DNA of 34,255 nt, from NCBI GenBank assembly GCA_007376195.1, contig VMFT01000013.1:1-34255 (forward strand). The letters are read 5' to 3'. The position numbers and the translations under genes are program-made. This DNA is from Parcubacteria group bacterium Gr01-1014_29 (lineage in GTDB: Bacteria; Patescibacteriota; Minisyncoccia; Ryanbacterales; 2-02-FULL-48-12). Positions 1 through 9,325 of the stretch are shown piece by piece. The first letter of the stretch is position 1. Every line of letters begins with the position of its first letter. The notes below the pieces were generated by a model. That model saw only the letters and a list, made by a program, of their open reading frames with translations, made no database searches and was not told where the DNA came from.

Positions 1-612
1 TTGTTGATTGAAGATCAATCTAGCACAAGGATTGTTACGATTGAAAATGCTGGCACGGCCAATAGTCTGTATATAAAATCAACCGGCAACGTCGGCATTG
101 GGACGACAGGGGCTCTGGAGAAACTGGATGTCGACAGGGGTGCAACCCACGGTGTCACCGCCCTTTTCCAGAGCGGCGACGCACAGCGGTTCCAGGTCAG
201 GCTTGGTTCCCACACCACGTCGGCTCAGCCGTTTGTGCAAGCATGGAGAGGGGGAACGGTCAACGCGGCTCAGAGTTTGTTACTCAACCCAGACGGCGGC
301 AACGTCGGCATCGGGACGACGGGCCCGCTGACGAAGTTACATGTTGCTGCGGGAGGATCACCAGAGATCAGTATAGAAGGTACAGACGCGCCCGGGCGGA
401 GATGGTCATTGCAAACAGATTCTGCCGGCTCCTTCCAGATTATAGATAGAACTGCCGGTCTTAACCGGATGTTTTTCACAACTGCCGGCAACGTCGGCAT
501 AGGGACGACGAATCCTGGGAACAACTGGCCTGTCAGTAACTCGGAGACAAAATTAGATGTTAATGGCGAGATTCGCGGCAAGAAAGTATTTAACGCTGTT
601 TATGCACCATAG
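1..612 (+). CDS. Surface/tail-fibre-like repeat protein, 5' truncated
   Basis: The reading frame is open from the first base of the window, so the N-terminus is missing; the TTG at base 1 need not be the start. The 203 visible residues contain three copies of the motif GNVGIGTT (about residues 29-36, 100-107 and 163-170), two of them followed directly by a KLDV/KLHV-type strand and the third by KLDVNGEIRG further on. The DNA of these copies is also nearly identical. Such motifs are common in tail-fibre-like and large secreted surface proteins and probably form beta-structure. There is no enzyme motif. The stop lies 8 nt inside the most plausible start of the next gene, so the two are probably co-transcribed. 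The function is inferred as extracellular or structural only. Confidence 0.75.
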   Translation: MLIEDQSSTRIVTIENAGTANSLYIKSTGNVGIGTTGALEKLDVDRGATHGVTALFQSGDAQRFQVRLGSHTTSAQPFVQAWRGGTVNAAQSLLLNPDGGNVGIGTTGPLTKLHVAAGGSPEISIEGTDAPGRRWSLQTDSAGSFQIIDRTAGLNRMFFTTAGNVGIGTTNPGNNWPVSNSETKLDVNGEIRGKKVFNAVYAP

Positions 613-2239
613 CTTAGTAAAATGTAACAGGCATCTTGCAGTAATCGGCGCGATGACTTTTCTCGCCGCTGTTCTCGGCGGATTTGTGTTTTTGTCCGAA
701 ATTCCGAAAGCACAAGCGGCTGTTCTTGAACTTCACGGCTGGGCGTGGTCTTCAAATATCGGCTGGGTGAGTTTTAATTGCGAAGACGTTAGCGCGTGCG
801 GTACTACAAATTACCAAGTTACGTTTGATGATGCATCTGGTGTTCTTTCCGGCTTTGCATGGTCGTCAAGCATCGGGTGGATTAATTTTGCTCCTAATCT
901 TTCTGGGGCGCCTGATGCCGCAGGTTTTGCTCGCGTTTCTAACTTTGGCAACGGTCGGGTTGTCGGATGGGTGCGCGCGTGTTCTGTTTTTGTTTCCGGA
1001 TGTTCCGGCGCTCTAAAAAGCAACACCGAGCGCGGCGGCTGGGACGGATGGATTAAGTTATCGGGGACAAATCATGTGTCCCCCGATCTTACGGGGAACG
1101 GCGGCGTAACGTATGATGCCGCAGCAAGCGCATTTAAGGGGTTTGCCTGGGGAAGCGACGTAATTGGTTGGCTCAATTTCAATCAAGTAACGCTCACGGC
1201 GCCGCTATCTCTTCCGGAGGCGGATATTAAGGCGAATGGAGTTGACGGACCGATAAATATCTCGTCTGGTGCGTCTGCCACGCTTACTTGGTGCGGATCT
1301 CCGGCTTCTCCGTGCGCGAATGCGGATTCTTGTTCGGTCTCGCCAGGCGGATTTACCGGCACTTCGGGAACAGAGTCCACCGGCTCACTTACAACATCGC
1401 GGACATACACGCTAACATGCACGAATGTGTCCGGCTCCACGTCAGATTCAGTAACAGTGAATGTAGGGGTAAACGCGCCGCCTGTTGCCGATGCCGGACC
1501 GAATCAAACGGTAGCTACCGGCGGGCTTGTCGGGCTCGATGGGAGCGCGTCATCTGATCCGGACGGCGACCCTCTGACACACAGCTGGGCATTTATAACG
1601 AGACCCGTTGGGAGTGCAGCGACGCTTTCTAGCTCGAATTCAGTAACACCTGCGTTTACGGCCGATCTTGAGGGAACATATCAAATTCGTCTCACGGTAA
1701 ACGACGGCGCGTTGAGTGATTTTGATGACGTGATAGTTACTGCCATTACGCCTTCTTCCACATTTACCCTTTCCTGCGCTGATACGGTTACCTTTTGGCC
1801 GTCGAGCCCCACTCTTGATACCGATCCACCATGTGATCTTATGGTCAATTTCTCGCCGGCGCTTTCTTCAAAGTCCACGGAAGCGACTCTTACTATTAGT
1901 TCTGTTCCCTTAGGCAGTTTCACCAGCGATATTGAGTTTGATGTCCTTCAAGTGCAAGAACTTCAACCTGCAGATATATGGCCAGCGGCGAGCGGTGTAG
2001 TGATGTCACCCTCCCGCTATGGCGAAGTTTACAACAACGTGGAACAACCAACGTTTACGGCAACAAGCCCGTATTCTCCCTTACCATTCAAATTAAAGGT
2101 GAGCAAATTTGAAGCGGATCCTGATGTAGACAGAATCTTTACCGTTACGTTACAAGCAAGCGGTGGAAGTCCTGTCCAAACCAAGACGTTAGATCTCCGA
2201 CTTACGCTCAAAGCAACTGCCCCCGGCTTCGGCGAGTGA
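602..2239 (+). CDS. Secreted surface protein with WAWSSNIGW repeats and a PKD-like domain
   Basis: ATG 602 is chosen because it gives a signal peptide at once: a basic start, a hydrophobic run, and cleavage after about AQA at residue 39. An in-frame ATG at 557 would add residues inside the upstream gene. The mature protein starts with aromatic repeats (GWAWSSNIGWVSF, GFAWSSSIGWINF, GFAWGSDVIGWLNF) that are frequent in secreted Patescibacteria proteins. A Cys-containing Ig-like stretch follows, then a PKD-like domain (ADAGPNQTV ... DGSASSDPDGDPLTHSW ... RLTVNDG), then a C-terminal beta-rich part. No C-terminal anchor is visible. The likely role is adhesion or envelope structure; the ligand is unknown. 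Confidence 0.8.
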   Translation: MHHSLVKCNRHLAVIGAMTFLAAVLGGFVFLSEIPKAQAAVLELHGWAWSSNIGWVSFNCEDVSACGTTNYQVTFDDASGVLSGFAWSSSIGWINFAPNLSGAPDAAGFARVSNFGNGRVVGWVRACSVFVSGCSGALKSNTERGGWDGWIKLSGTNHVSPDLTGNGGVTYDAAASAFKGFAWGSDVIGWLNFNQVTLTAPLSLPEADIKANGVDGPINISSGASATLTWCGSPASPCANADSCSVSPGGFTGTSGTESTGSLTTSRTYTLTCTNVSGSTSDSVTVNVGVNAPPVADAGPNQTVATGGLVGLDGSASSDPDGDPLTHSWAFITRPVGSAATLSSSNSVTPAFTADLEGTYQIRLTVNDGALSDFDDVIVTAITPSSTFTLSCADTVTFWPSSPTLDTDPPCDLMVNFSPALSSKSTEATLTISSVPLGSFTSDIEFDVLQVQELQPADIWPAASGVVMSPSRYGEVYNNVEQPTFTATSPYSPLPFKLKVSKFEADPDVDRIFTVTLQASGGSPVQTKTLDLRLTLKATAPGFGE

Positions 2240-2245
2240 TAAAAT
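2237..2245 (+). promoter_or_regulatory. Extended -10 promoter of the pilin-like operon
   Basis: TG-A-TAAAAT matches the extended -10 pattern TGnTANNAT. Its first three bases are the TGA stop of the preceding gene. The ATG of the first pilin gene follows after 9 nt, so the transcript would be nearly leaderless. The same arrangement occurs before several other genes in this window. Confidence 0.45.
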
Positions 2246-2254
2246 CTAAACAGT

Positions 2255-2839
2255 ATGACACGTGGATTCACAATCATAGAATTGCTGGTGGTGATAGGCA
2301 TTATGACGGTTATTACTTCTACGATGCTTATGAACTATCCGGAGTTTTCACGGCGGCTCGCTATTGAACGCGAAGCGCAGATCGCGGCGCTCGCGTTACG
2401 CGAAGCGGAAGAGCGCGCTATTCGTACCCAGCAGGCAGGCGGAACGTTTTTTACTCCATTCGGCGTACATTTTGATCTTGCGAGTCCCAAGGAATATGTT
2501 CTTTTTGCAGATACGAAGCGAAGCACTACTATACCTGCGGGCGAAAGCGATTTTTATGATTCGGGAGAAGCTTTGGAGACTATGGTCATGGGGCGTGATG
2601 TACGCGTAAAAGATATCTGTCAGCATGAGAAAAACGTACCGGCAAATTGTGATATTGATTCGTTGAGCATAGTGTTTTACCGGCCTGCTCCGTTGATAAA
2701 AGTTAACGGAAAAACGAGCGGTAATCCGCCGGTAGATTTGGGGGTTCCGGATTTTGAAATTCATGTAGGAACGGAAGAACCCGATAATGAGCAGACAATC
2801 GTCGTATGGACCACCGGCGCTATTTCTATTGAAGATTAA
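2255..2839 (+). CDS. Type IV pilin-like protein, GspH/FimT-like
   Basis: The protein has 194 residues. It begins with a class III (prepilin) signal, MTRGFTIIELLVVIGIM: a short basic leader, Gly before Phe at the cleavage site, and Glu at mature position 5, then a hydrophobic helix that continues as an amphipathic helix (REAQIAALALREAEERA). The C-terminal part is beta-rich, as in GspH/FimT minor pilins. It is the first of four consecutive pilin-like genes, which in other bacteria prime assembly of a type IV pilus used for attachment or DNA uptake. No prepilin peptidase or motor gene lies in the window. No Shine-Dalgarno sequence is seen. Confidence 0.85.
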   Translation: MTRGFTIIELLVVIGIMTVITSTMLMNYPEFSRRLAIEREAQIAALALREAEERAIRTQQAGGTFFTPFGVHFDLASPKEYVLFADTKRSTTIPAGESDFYDSGEALETMVMGRDVRVKDICQHEKNVPANCDIDSLSIVFYRPAPLIKVNGKTSGNPPVDLGVPDFEIHVGTEEPDNEQTIVVWTTGAISIED

Positions 2840-2842
2840 ATT

Positions 2843-3358
2843 ATGAAGAAAGGCTTTACCCTCATTGAAACGCTTGTTGCTATCTTACTGTTAAGCTTGA
2901 TGTTGACGGGCGCTTCTGCCTTGATTCAACAAGCCCTGCAGGCCTCCTCAAAAATCAAAAACGACACAACGGCGGTTTTCCTTTCCCAAGAAGCTTTTGA
3001 GTTGGTGCGCTACCAGCGAGATACCAACAAGTTAGGCGGTAATCCATGGATGGATGGTTTACAACCCGGACCTCCCTGCGGAACTGCTAATGGATGTATT
3101 GCACGTATCAACTCATCAACAGGCGCGGTTACATTTTCTGCGTGCGGAGGGGGCGGATGTCCATTTCTTATGTTTGACCCCACAGCAAAGATTTACAATT
3201 ATTCCGGTTCGCAAACTACACCATATCAGCGCACTATCAAGATACAAAGTGTGGGCGGGCCAAATCCGGAAGTGCGGGTGCAGGTTACGATGGCATGGAC
3301 CACTATATTCGGGTCGCGCAGTTATGTGTGGGAAGAAAATTTATTGGATTGGCAATGA
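2843..3358 (+). CDS. Type IV pilin-like protein, PilV/GspI-like
   Basis: The protein has 171 residues and starts 3 nt after the stop of the previous pilin gene. The N-terminus MKKGFTLIETLVAILLLSLM is a standard prepilin signal with Gly-Phe cleavage and Glu at position 5. Four Cys residues lie in the middle of the globular part (GPPCGTANGC ... SACGGGGCPF), so disulphides are possible. The small size and its place second in the cluster suggest a PilV/GspI-type minor pilin. Its stop overlaps the start of the next gene in ATGATGA, which suggests translational coupling. Confidence 0.85.
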   Translation: MKKGFTLIETLVAILLLSLMLTGASALIQQALQASSKIKNDTTAVFLSQEAFELVRYQRDTNKLGGNPWMDGLQPGPPCGTANGCIARINSSTGAVTFSACGGGGCPFLMFDPTAKIYNYSGSQTTPYQRTIKIQSVGGPNPEVRVQVTMAWTTIFGSRSYVWEENLLDWQ

Positions 3359-3957
3359 TGATGAAAAGAAGAAACGGCACAAAAGGATTTACCCTGCTTG
3401 AGATGATTGTCGCGGTGGGGATTTTTAGCATGGTTGCCGTGCTTGCGAGCGGGAGCGCGTTCCTGTTTCATCGGCTGCAGCGCAAAGCCATAAACGCCCA
3501 AAATGTGCACGATAATATCCGTTTCGCGCTTGATACCATGGCGCGCGAGATCCGCACAGGCGACAAATTTTGTCACGTATCCTTACCTACTGGATGCGTT
3601 AATGTAAGCGCTCCGTCACTTAACTGCTCATGGGCAAGCGGCGGATGCACCCAATTTTCATTTCGCGAATCGCTTGCCGACACGCCCAACATTGCGTATC
3701 GGCTGAATACGGGCGCTCCCGGCGGGGGAGCAATTCAAAAATCAACCGATGGCGGGGTACAGTGGTATTATATTACCGATCCCGAGCGCACCATCTCCAC
3801 GCTCCGGTTTTACGCAAGCGGTATTACAGCGTTTCCCGATGAAGAACAAGAACGAGTAACGATTGTTATAGAAGTGAAGTCGGCGTATTTGGCAAAACCG
3901 GGTGAGGAGTCAAGGTTGTTACTGCAAACTACTGTCACAAAGCGTAAGGCATTGTAA
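3355..3957 (+). CDS. Type IV pilin-like protein, PilW/GspJ-like
   Basis: Three ATG codons in a row (3355, 3358, 3361) overlap the previous stop; 3355 is taken as the start. The prepilin signal GFTLLEMIVAVGIFSMVAV follows a basic leader. The following helix (RLQRKAINAQNVHDNIRFALDTMAREIRTG) matches PilW/GspJ-type minor pilins, in which 'R.al..m.reir' is common. The C-terminal half is beta-rich and has a few Cys residues. It belongs to the four-gene minor-pilin operon. Confidence 0.85.
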   Translation: MMMKRRNGTKGFTLLEMIVAVGIFSMVAVLASGSAFLFHRLQRKAINAQNVHDNIRFALDTMAREIRTGDKFCHVSLPTGCVNVSAPSLNCSWASGGCTQFSFRESLADTPNIAYRLNTGAPGGGAIQKSTDGGVQWYYITDPERTISTLRFYASGITAFPDEEQERVTIVIEVKSAYLAKPGEESRLLLQTTVTKRKAL

Positions 3958-3964
3958 TGAACAC

Positions 3965-4477
3965 ATGAAGCGTATCAGCAAACAATATAGTACAAAGTCG
4001 GGGGTGGCGCTCTATCTTGCGGTACTCATAGGGACTATTGTAATGGCAACCGGCATGGGGGTCTCTACTATATTTTATCGGGAGCTTCGTATTTCACGTG
4101 TCCTGTTTCCTTCGTTCCTCGCCTTTTATGCGGCTGATACCGGCGCTGAATGCGCACTGTATCATGATTTGCAGCAGGATGTATTCGATGAAACAGCTCC
4201 TCCTGGCACTTTTACCATAACGTGTAACGGCGGCACCAGAACGGTAACGCATACGGAACCGGTGGTTGGTATTGACCGTTTTACGTTTAATTTTGAACTG
4301 ACGAGCATGGCGGGGAATGCGTGTGTGGATGTCCGGGTGAAAAAAGAAACCATCGGAGGTGTTCCGTGTACACGGATAGACTCCTATGGAAGAAATGCCG
4401 TATGCGCTAGTTCTGCCGCTACGGTGGAGCGCCGTCTTCTAAGCATTGACCCGGAATCGTGTCTTATTATTGAATGA
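3965..4477 (+). CDS. PilX-like pilus assembly protein
   Basis: The start at 3965 gives a basic leader and then a hydrophobic helix (SGVALYLAVLIGTIVMATG). Other in-frame starts lie upstream, inside the previous gene. There is no classical Gly-Phe prepilin site, but the segment 'ALYLAVLIGTIVMATGMGVSTIFYRELRIS' followed by AADTGAECALY is typical of PilX-like proteins found last in Patescibacteria minor-pilin clusters. It has 170 residues and several Cys in the C-terminal part. It is probably membrane-anchored by the N-terminal helix and packs with the preceding three pilins. Confidence 0.7.
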   Translation: MKRISKQYSTKSGVALYLAVLIGTIVMATGMGVSTIFYRELRISRVLFPSFLAFYAADTGAECALYHDLQQDVFDETAPPGTFTITCNGGTRTVTHTEPVVGIDRFTFNFELTSMAGNACVDVRVKKETIGGVPCTRIDSYGRNAVCASSAATVERRLLSIDPESCLIIE

Positions 4478-4511
4478 CAATACTGTCGAAAGTCGGACTT
4501 CCGATATTCGA

Positions 4512-6690
<2,179 letters not shown>

Positions 6691-6707
6691 AATATTAAAA
6701 TTTGAAA

Positions 6708-7007
6708 ATGATAACGAAACATGACATTCAAAAACTTGCTATCCTTGCCCGCATTGACGTTTCAGACACAGAGGTTGAACATCTTCAGCGCGACTTGGAG
6801 CGTGTTTTGGGGTATGTAGAAAAGCTGAATCAGGCGGAAACAGGCGCCGTAGATCCGCTTACGCATGTGTTGGGGAGCGTAAACGTAACACGTTCTGACA
6901 ATGAGAGTAGCTCTCGGTATGAGTATGGTGGTGTACTCGTTGAAGCCGCCCCGCAACATAAAGACGGATATGTAGCTGTGCGATCGATATGGAATGGCAA
7001 GCGATGA
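6708..7007 (+). CDS. gatC: Asp-tRNA(Asn)/Glu-tRNA(Gln) amidotransferase subunit C
   Basis: GatC is the small subunit that holds GatA and GatB together in the amidotransferase which converts Glu-tRNA(Gln) and/or Asp-tRNA(Asn) to the amide form. ATG 6708 is chosen; the in-frame TTG at 6702 would add two residues. The 99-residue protein has the family pattern: I.KLA.LARI..S..E...L..DL..VLGYVEKLN near the N-terminus and a conserved end (VEAAPQHKDGYVAVRSIW, compare 'aP....g.f.vP.v'). Its TGA stop overlaps the ATG of gatA in ATGA, so translation is coupled. gatB is not in this window. Confidence 0.93.
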   Translation: MITKHDIQKLAILARIDVSDTEVEHLQRDLERVLGYVEKLNQAETGAVDPLTHVLGSVNVTRSDNESSSRYEYGGVLVEAAPQHKDGYVAVRSIWNGKR

Positions 7008-8401
7008 CAATACGGCAGGCGCGCGATATGATTGCGCGTCGCGAGACAACAGTGCATGATCTTACGGATCATGCCCTTAAAGCCATACGCACGCATGATG
7101 GCGCCATTCATGCTTTTTTGGATGTGTATGAAGAAGAACTGACTAGACACTCGGTGTCTAGTCAGTTTGGTATTGAAGGTGCACTGCTTGCAGGCATACC
7201 TATCGCAATAAAAGACAATATTCTCATTGCAGGTAAGAAAGCAACTGCTGGCTCAAAAATGCTCGAAACATATGAGGCCGCGTATGATGCTACGGTCATT
7301 ACAAAACTGAAAGAGGCGGGGGCTGTGTTTATAGGAAAGACAAATATGGATGAGTTCGCGATGGGGTCCTCTACCGAGAACTCGGCGTTTGGCCCCACGA
7401 AAAATCCGCATGATCCCGCGCGCGTGCCGGGCGGGTCCTCGGGTGGGTCGGCGGCGGCGGTGGCGGCTGGCGAATGCATCGCGGCCTTGGGGTCTGACAC
7501 GGGCGGTTCTATTAGACAGCCAGCGGCGTTTTGCGGTGTGGTGGGGTTAAAGCCAACCTATGGCGCGGTATCCAGAAATGGGCTTATTGCCATGGCTTCT
7601 TCTCTTGATGTCATTGGTCCCATTACAAAGACCGTGGAGGACGCGGAAATTATGTTTAACGTTATAAAAGGAAAAGATCCGTTGGATTCCACAACTGTTG
7701 AATTACATAACATGGAACATGGAGCATGGAACAAAGAGAAAAAACTTAGGATCGGGGTACCGAAGGAATATTTTGGTGAAGGATTGCATCCAGAAGTAAA
7801 ACAGGCTGTCGAAGCCGCTTTAAAAATGCTTCATGATTCAGGATTCAGGATTCATGATATTAGTTTGCCTCATTCCGACTACGCACTTGCCGCGTACTAT
7901 ATTATTATGCCAGCGGAAATTTCGGCGAATCTCGCGCGACTTGACGGCATTCGCTATGGTCTTTCAAAGGATGCCGATGATCTATTAGGGGTGTATATGA
8001 AATCGCGCCGCGCGGGGTTTGGCGCAGAAGTGCGCCGCCGGATTATATTGGGAACATATGTGCTTTCCGCGGGGTATTACGACGCGTATTACACGAAAGC
8101 GCAACAAGTGCGCTCGCTCATAAAGCGTGATTTTGAAAAAGCATTTGAGGAAGTGGATGTGATTGTGTCTCCCACCACACCAACGCCTGCGTTTAAGTTC
8201 GGCGAAAAATCAAACGATCCCGTTGAAATGTATCTCTCTGATATTTACACGGTGTCCGCAAACCTCGCAGGCATTCCCGCGCTTTCCGTTCCATGCGGCG
8301 TCTCAAAAGACGGGCTTCCCATCGGCATCCAATTCATGGGGCGGTGGTTTGAGGAGGAAATATTATTTGAAGTTGGGAAGGAGGTGGAGAAGATGATATA
8401 A
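7004..8401 (+). CDS. gatA: Asp-tRNA(Asn)/Glu-tRNA(Gln) amidotransferase subunit A
   Basis: GatA is the glutaminase subunit (amidase-signature family). The start ATG 7004 overlaps the gatC stop. The Ser-cisSer-Lys triad is visible as K70 (AIKDN), S145 (GGSSGGS) and S169 (DTGGSI). Its spacing (75 and 24 residues) equals that recalled for Staphylococcus aureus GatA (K79, S154, S178). The protein has 465 residues. Residues 45-55 (ELTRHSVSSQF), just before the catalytic domain core, are coded by a copy of the palindrome that flanks the RAYT gene at 13.6-14.4 kb. Two heptamer repeats lie at residues about 236-245 and 276-285. The reading frame is intact, so the gene is probably functional despite these insertions. 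Confidence 0.97.
   Translation: MTIRQARDMIARRETTVHDLTDHALKAIRTHDGAIHAFLDVYEEELTRHSVSSQFGIEGALLAGIPIAIKDNILIAGKKATAGSKMLETYEAAYDATVITKLKEAGAVFIGKTNMDEFAMGSSTENSAFGPTKNPHDPARVPGGSSGGSAAAVAAGECIAALGSDTGGSIRQPAAFCGVVGLKPTYGAVSRNGLIAMASSLDVIGPITKTVEDAEIMFNVIKGKDPLDSTTVELHNMEHGAWNKEKKLRIGVPKEYFGEGLHPEVKQAVEAALKMLHDSGFRIHDISLPHSDYALAAYYIIMPAEISANLARLDGIRYGLSKDADDLLGVYMKSRRAGFGAEVRRRIILGTYVLSAGYYDAYYTKAQQVRSLIKRDFEKAFEEVDVIVSPTTPTPAFKFGEKSNDPVEMYLSDIYTVSANLAGIPALSVPCGVSKDGLPIGIQFMGRWFEEEILFEVGKEVEKMI
7137..7167. repeat. RAYT-type palindrome inside gatA
   Basis: Arms AACTGACTAGACAC (7137-7150) and its complement (7154-7167) enclose the loop TCG. Arms and loop are the same as in the intergenic copy at 13299-13331, and the arms match the two copies flanking the RAYT transposase. 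Here the element is translated as part of GatA. Confidence 0.95.
7710..7737 (+). repeat. Heptamer tandem repeat in gatA (1)
   Basis: Units ACATGGA, ACATGGA, GCATGGA and the diverged ACAAAGA follow each other. They code about HNMEHGAWNKE, in a surface-loop-like stretch before KLRIGVPKEYF. The element is in frame. Confidence 0.7.
7831..7858 (+). repeat. Heptamer tandem repeat in gatA (2)
   Basis: Four units TCATGAT, TCAGGAT, TCAGGAT, TCATGAT cover exactly 28 nt and code HDSGFRIHDI. It has the same unit length and copy number as the repeats in ligA and dnaG but a different unit sequence. Confidence 0.7.
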
Positions 8402-8423
8402 AAATAAGTTAATCCCTTTGGGA

Positions 8424-8445
8424 GTCCTTCGGCTTCGCTCAGGAC
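8424..8445. repeat. Short palindromic repeat after gatA
   Basis: GTCCT ... AGGAC arms enclose the inner TCGGCTTCGCTC. Related 'CCTTCGGCTTCGCTCAGG' sequences are, from memory, widespread in CPR and other environmental genomes. It lies 23 nt after the gatA stop. It has no T-tract, so it is not a simple terminator. Confidence 0.55.
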
Positions 8446-8461
8446 ACTCAAATTTGGAATC

Positions 8462-8492
8462 AAAAATCCCAGCTAGTAACACTGGAATTTTT
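8462..8492. terminator. Bidirectional terminator between gatA and tRNA-Asp
   Basis: AAAAATCCCAG (8462-8472) pairs with CTGGAATTTTT (8482-8492) over 11 bp with one wobble, around a 9-nt loop. T-rich ends occur in both directions. It separates the convergent gatA and tRNA-Asp transcripts. Confidence 0.75.
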
Positions 8493-8506
8493 GAGCAAAT
8501 TTGGTG

Positions 8507-8580
8507 CGCGGACGACCGGACTTGAACCGGCAACCTTTCGCGTGACAGGCGAATGCTCTAACCAATTGAGCTACGTCCGC
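8507..8580 (-). tRNA. tRNA-Asp (GTC)
   Basis: Read on the minus strand it gives a full cloverleaf: acceptor GCGGACG pairing with CGTCCGC, D-arm AGCTCAATTGGTTAGAGC, anticodon arm TTCGC-CTGTCAC-GCGAA with anticodon GTC, T-arm CCGG-TTCAAGT-CCGG, and discriminator G. CCA is not encoded. It is preceded in the same transcript by a GC-rich structured leader. Confidence 0.96.
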
Positions 8581-8583
8581 AGA

Positions 8584-8649
8584 ATTTTGGTGCGGGGCGG
8601 GCAAGGAGCCGACTACTCCAGGCTGGTCCGCGGGCCCACAACTTCTCCA
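8584..8649 (-). other. GC-rich structured leader upstream of tRNA-Asp
   Basis: On the minus strand, between the likely promoter (8652-8660) and tRNA-Asp, about 53 nt can fold: TGTGGG pairs with CCCGCA (one U-G), followed by an encoded CCA (the run CCCGCACCA), and an internal GGAG...CTCC hairpin lies inside. It looks like a shortened tRNA-like shape but has no clear anticodon or T-arm, so it is not called a tRNA. It may be a processing signal or an unknown small RNA. Confidence 0.35.
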
Positions 8650-8651
8650 TT

Positions 8652-8660
8652 GTAGCATCA
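8652..8660 (-). promoter_or_regulatory. Extended -10 promoter of tRNA-Asp unit
   Basis: On the minus strand this reads TG-C-TACAAT, identical to the extended -10 box before the DUF5667 gene (10362-10370). The transcript would start near 8645, ahead of the structured leader and tRNA-Asp. Confidence 0.5.
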
Positions 8661-8679
8661 AAATTTATTTTTTCAAGCG

Positions 8680-9321
8680 TCAAAACAGGCTATCTTGTTG
8701 TGCTTTCGGTTCTTCTTTCACGGGGTCATACGGTTGAGCTTCGGCTCTATTTTCAAAAGGCATAGTCCCGGTTGCAAGAATATGCGGCAGTTTGTGAAAA
8801 TCTTTACGCAAATCTTCGAGTACGGCAGTGGACCGGAGAGCTGCCGCAGGATGATACAAAGGATATATTAATTGCTCGCTTGCTTTTAATAACCTCCCAT
8901 GATCGCGCGATATTTTTGTTTCCGGCAAAAAGTAGTTCATGGAGAACCGGCCGAGCGTTGCGATTGTTTTTGGCTGTAAAATTTCTATTTGCCGTTTCAA
9001 GTACGGCGCGTATACTTCAATTTCTTCCGGCAAGGGGTCGCGGTTTTCGGGCGGCCGCCGTTTTACAATGTTTGTAATATACACGGATTCCCGCGGCCAG
9101 TTAATTTCACCAAGGAGCTTATCTAACAGTTGTCCAGCAAGGCCCACAAATGGGCGCTGTTGTTGGTTTTCGTGGAACCCAGGAGCTTCGCCGATAAATA
9201 ATACTTCTGCATCGGCGTCCCCTTCGCCAAATACGAAATTCGCTGTATCCGAAAGGGGAAGAGTTGTATTTTCCTCCATTTCTTTTTTAAGTTCGTCAAG
9301 AAGTTGTTGTTTGGTCGGCAT
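8680..9321 (-). CDS. Uracil-DNA glycosylase, family 4-like, without Fe-S cysteines
   Basis: This enzyme would remove uracil from DNA at the start of base excision repair. ATG 9321 (MPTKQQLLDEL) is chosen; an upstream in-frame ATG at 9348 would overlap the neighbouring gene. Family motifs are clear: FGEGDADAEVLFIGEAPG, RPFVGLAGQLLDKLL, VYITNIVKRRPPENRDP and the catalytic-His region YHPAAALR. Family-4 enzymes normally bind a 4Fe-4S cluster with four Cys (an N-terminal CxxC, the C in 'VKCRPP', and one before 'PYL'). Here these positions are absent, Arg and Tyr, and the 213-residue protein has no cysteine at all. It starts 4 nt after the end of the DUF212 gene, so the two form a minus-strand operon. 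Confidence 0.9.
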   Translation of the reverse strand: MPTKQQLLDELKKEMEENTTLPLSDTANFVFGEGDADAEVLFIGEAPGFHENQQQRPFVGLAGQLLDKLLGEINWPRESVYITNIVKRRPPENRDPLPEEIEVYAPYLKRQIEILQPKTIATLGRFSMNYFLPETKISRDHGRLLKASEQLIYPLYHPAAALRSTAVLEDLRKDFHKLPHILATGTMPFENRAEAQPYDPVKEEPKAQQDSLF

Positions 9322-9325
9322 AAGT

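Noticed and set aside
8473-8661. Small minus-strand ORF across tRNA-Asp and its leader
   Set aside because: It is the translation of the tRNA and the structured leader; such peptides are frequent false gene calls.
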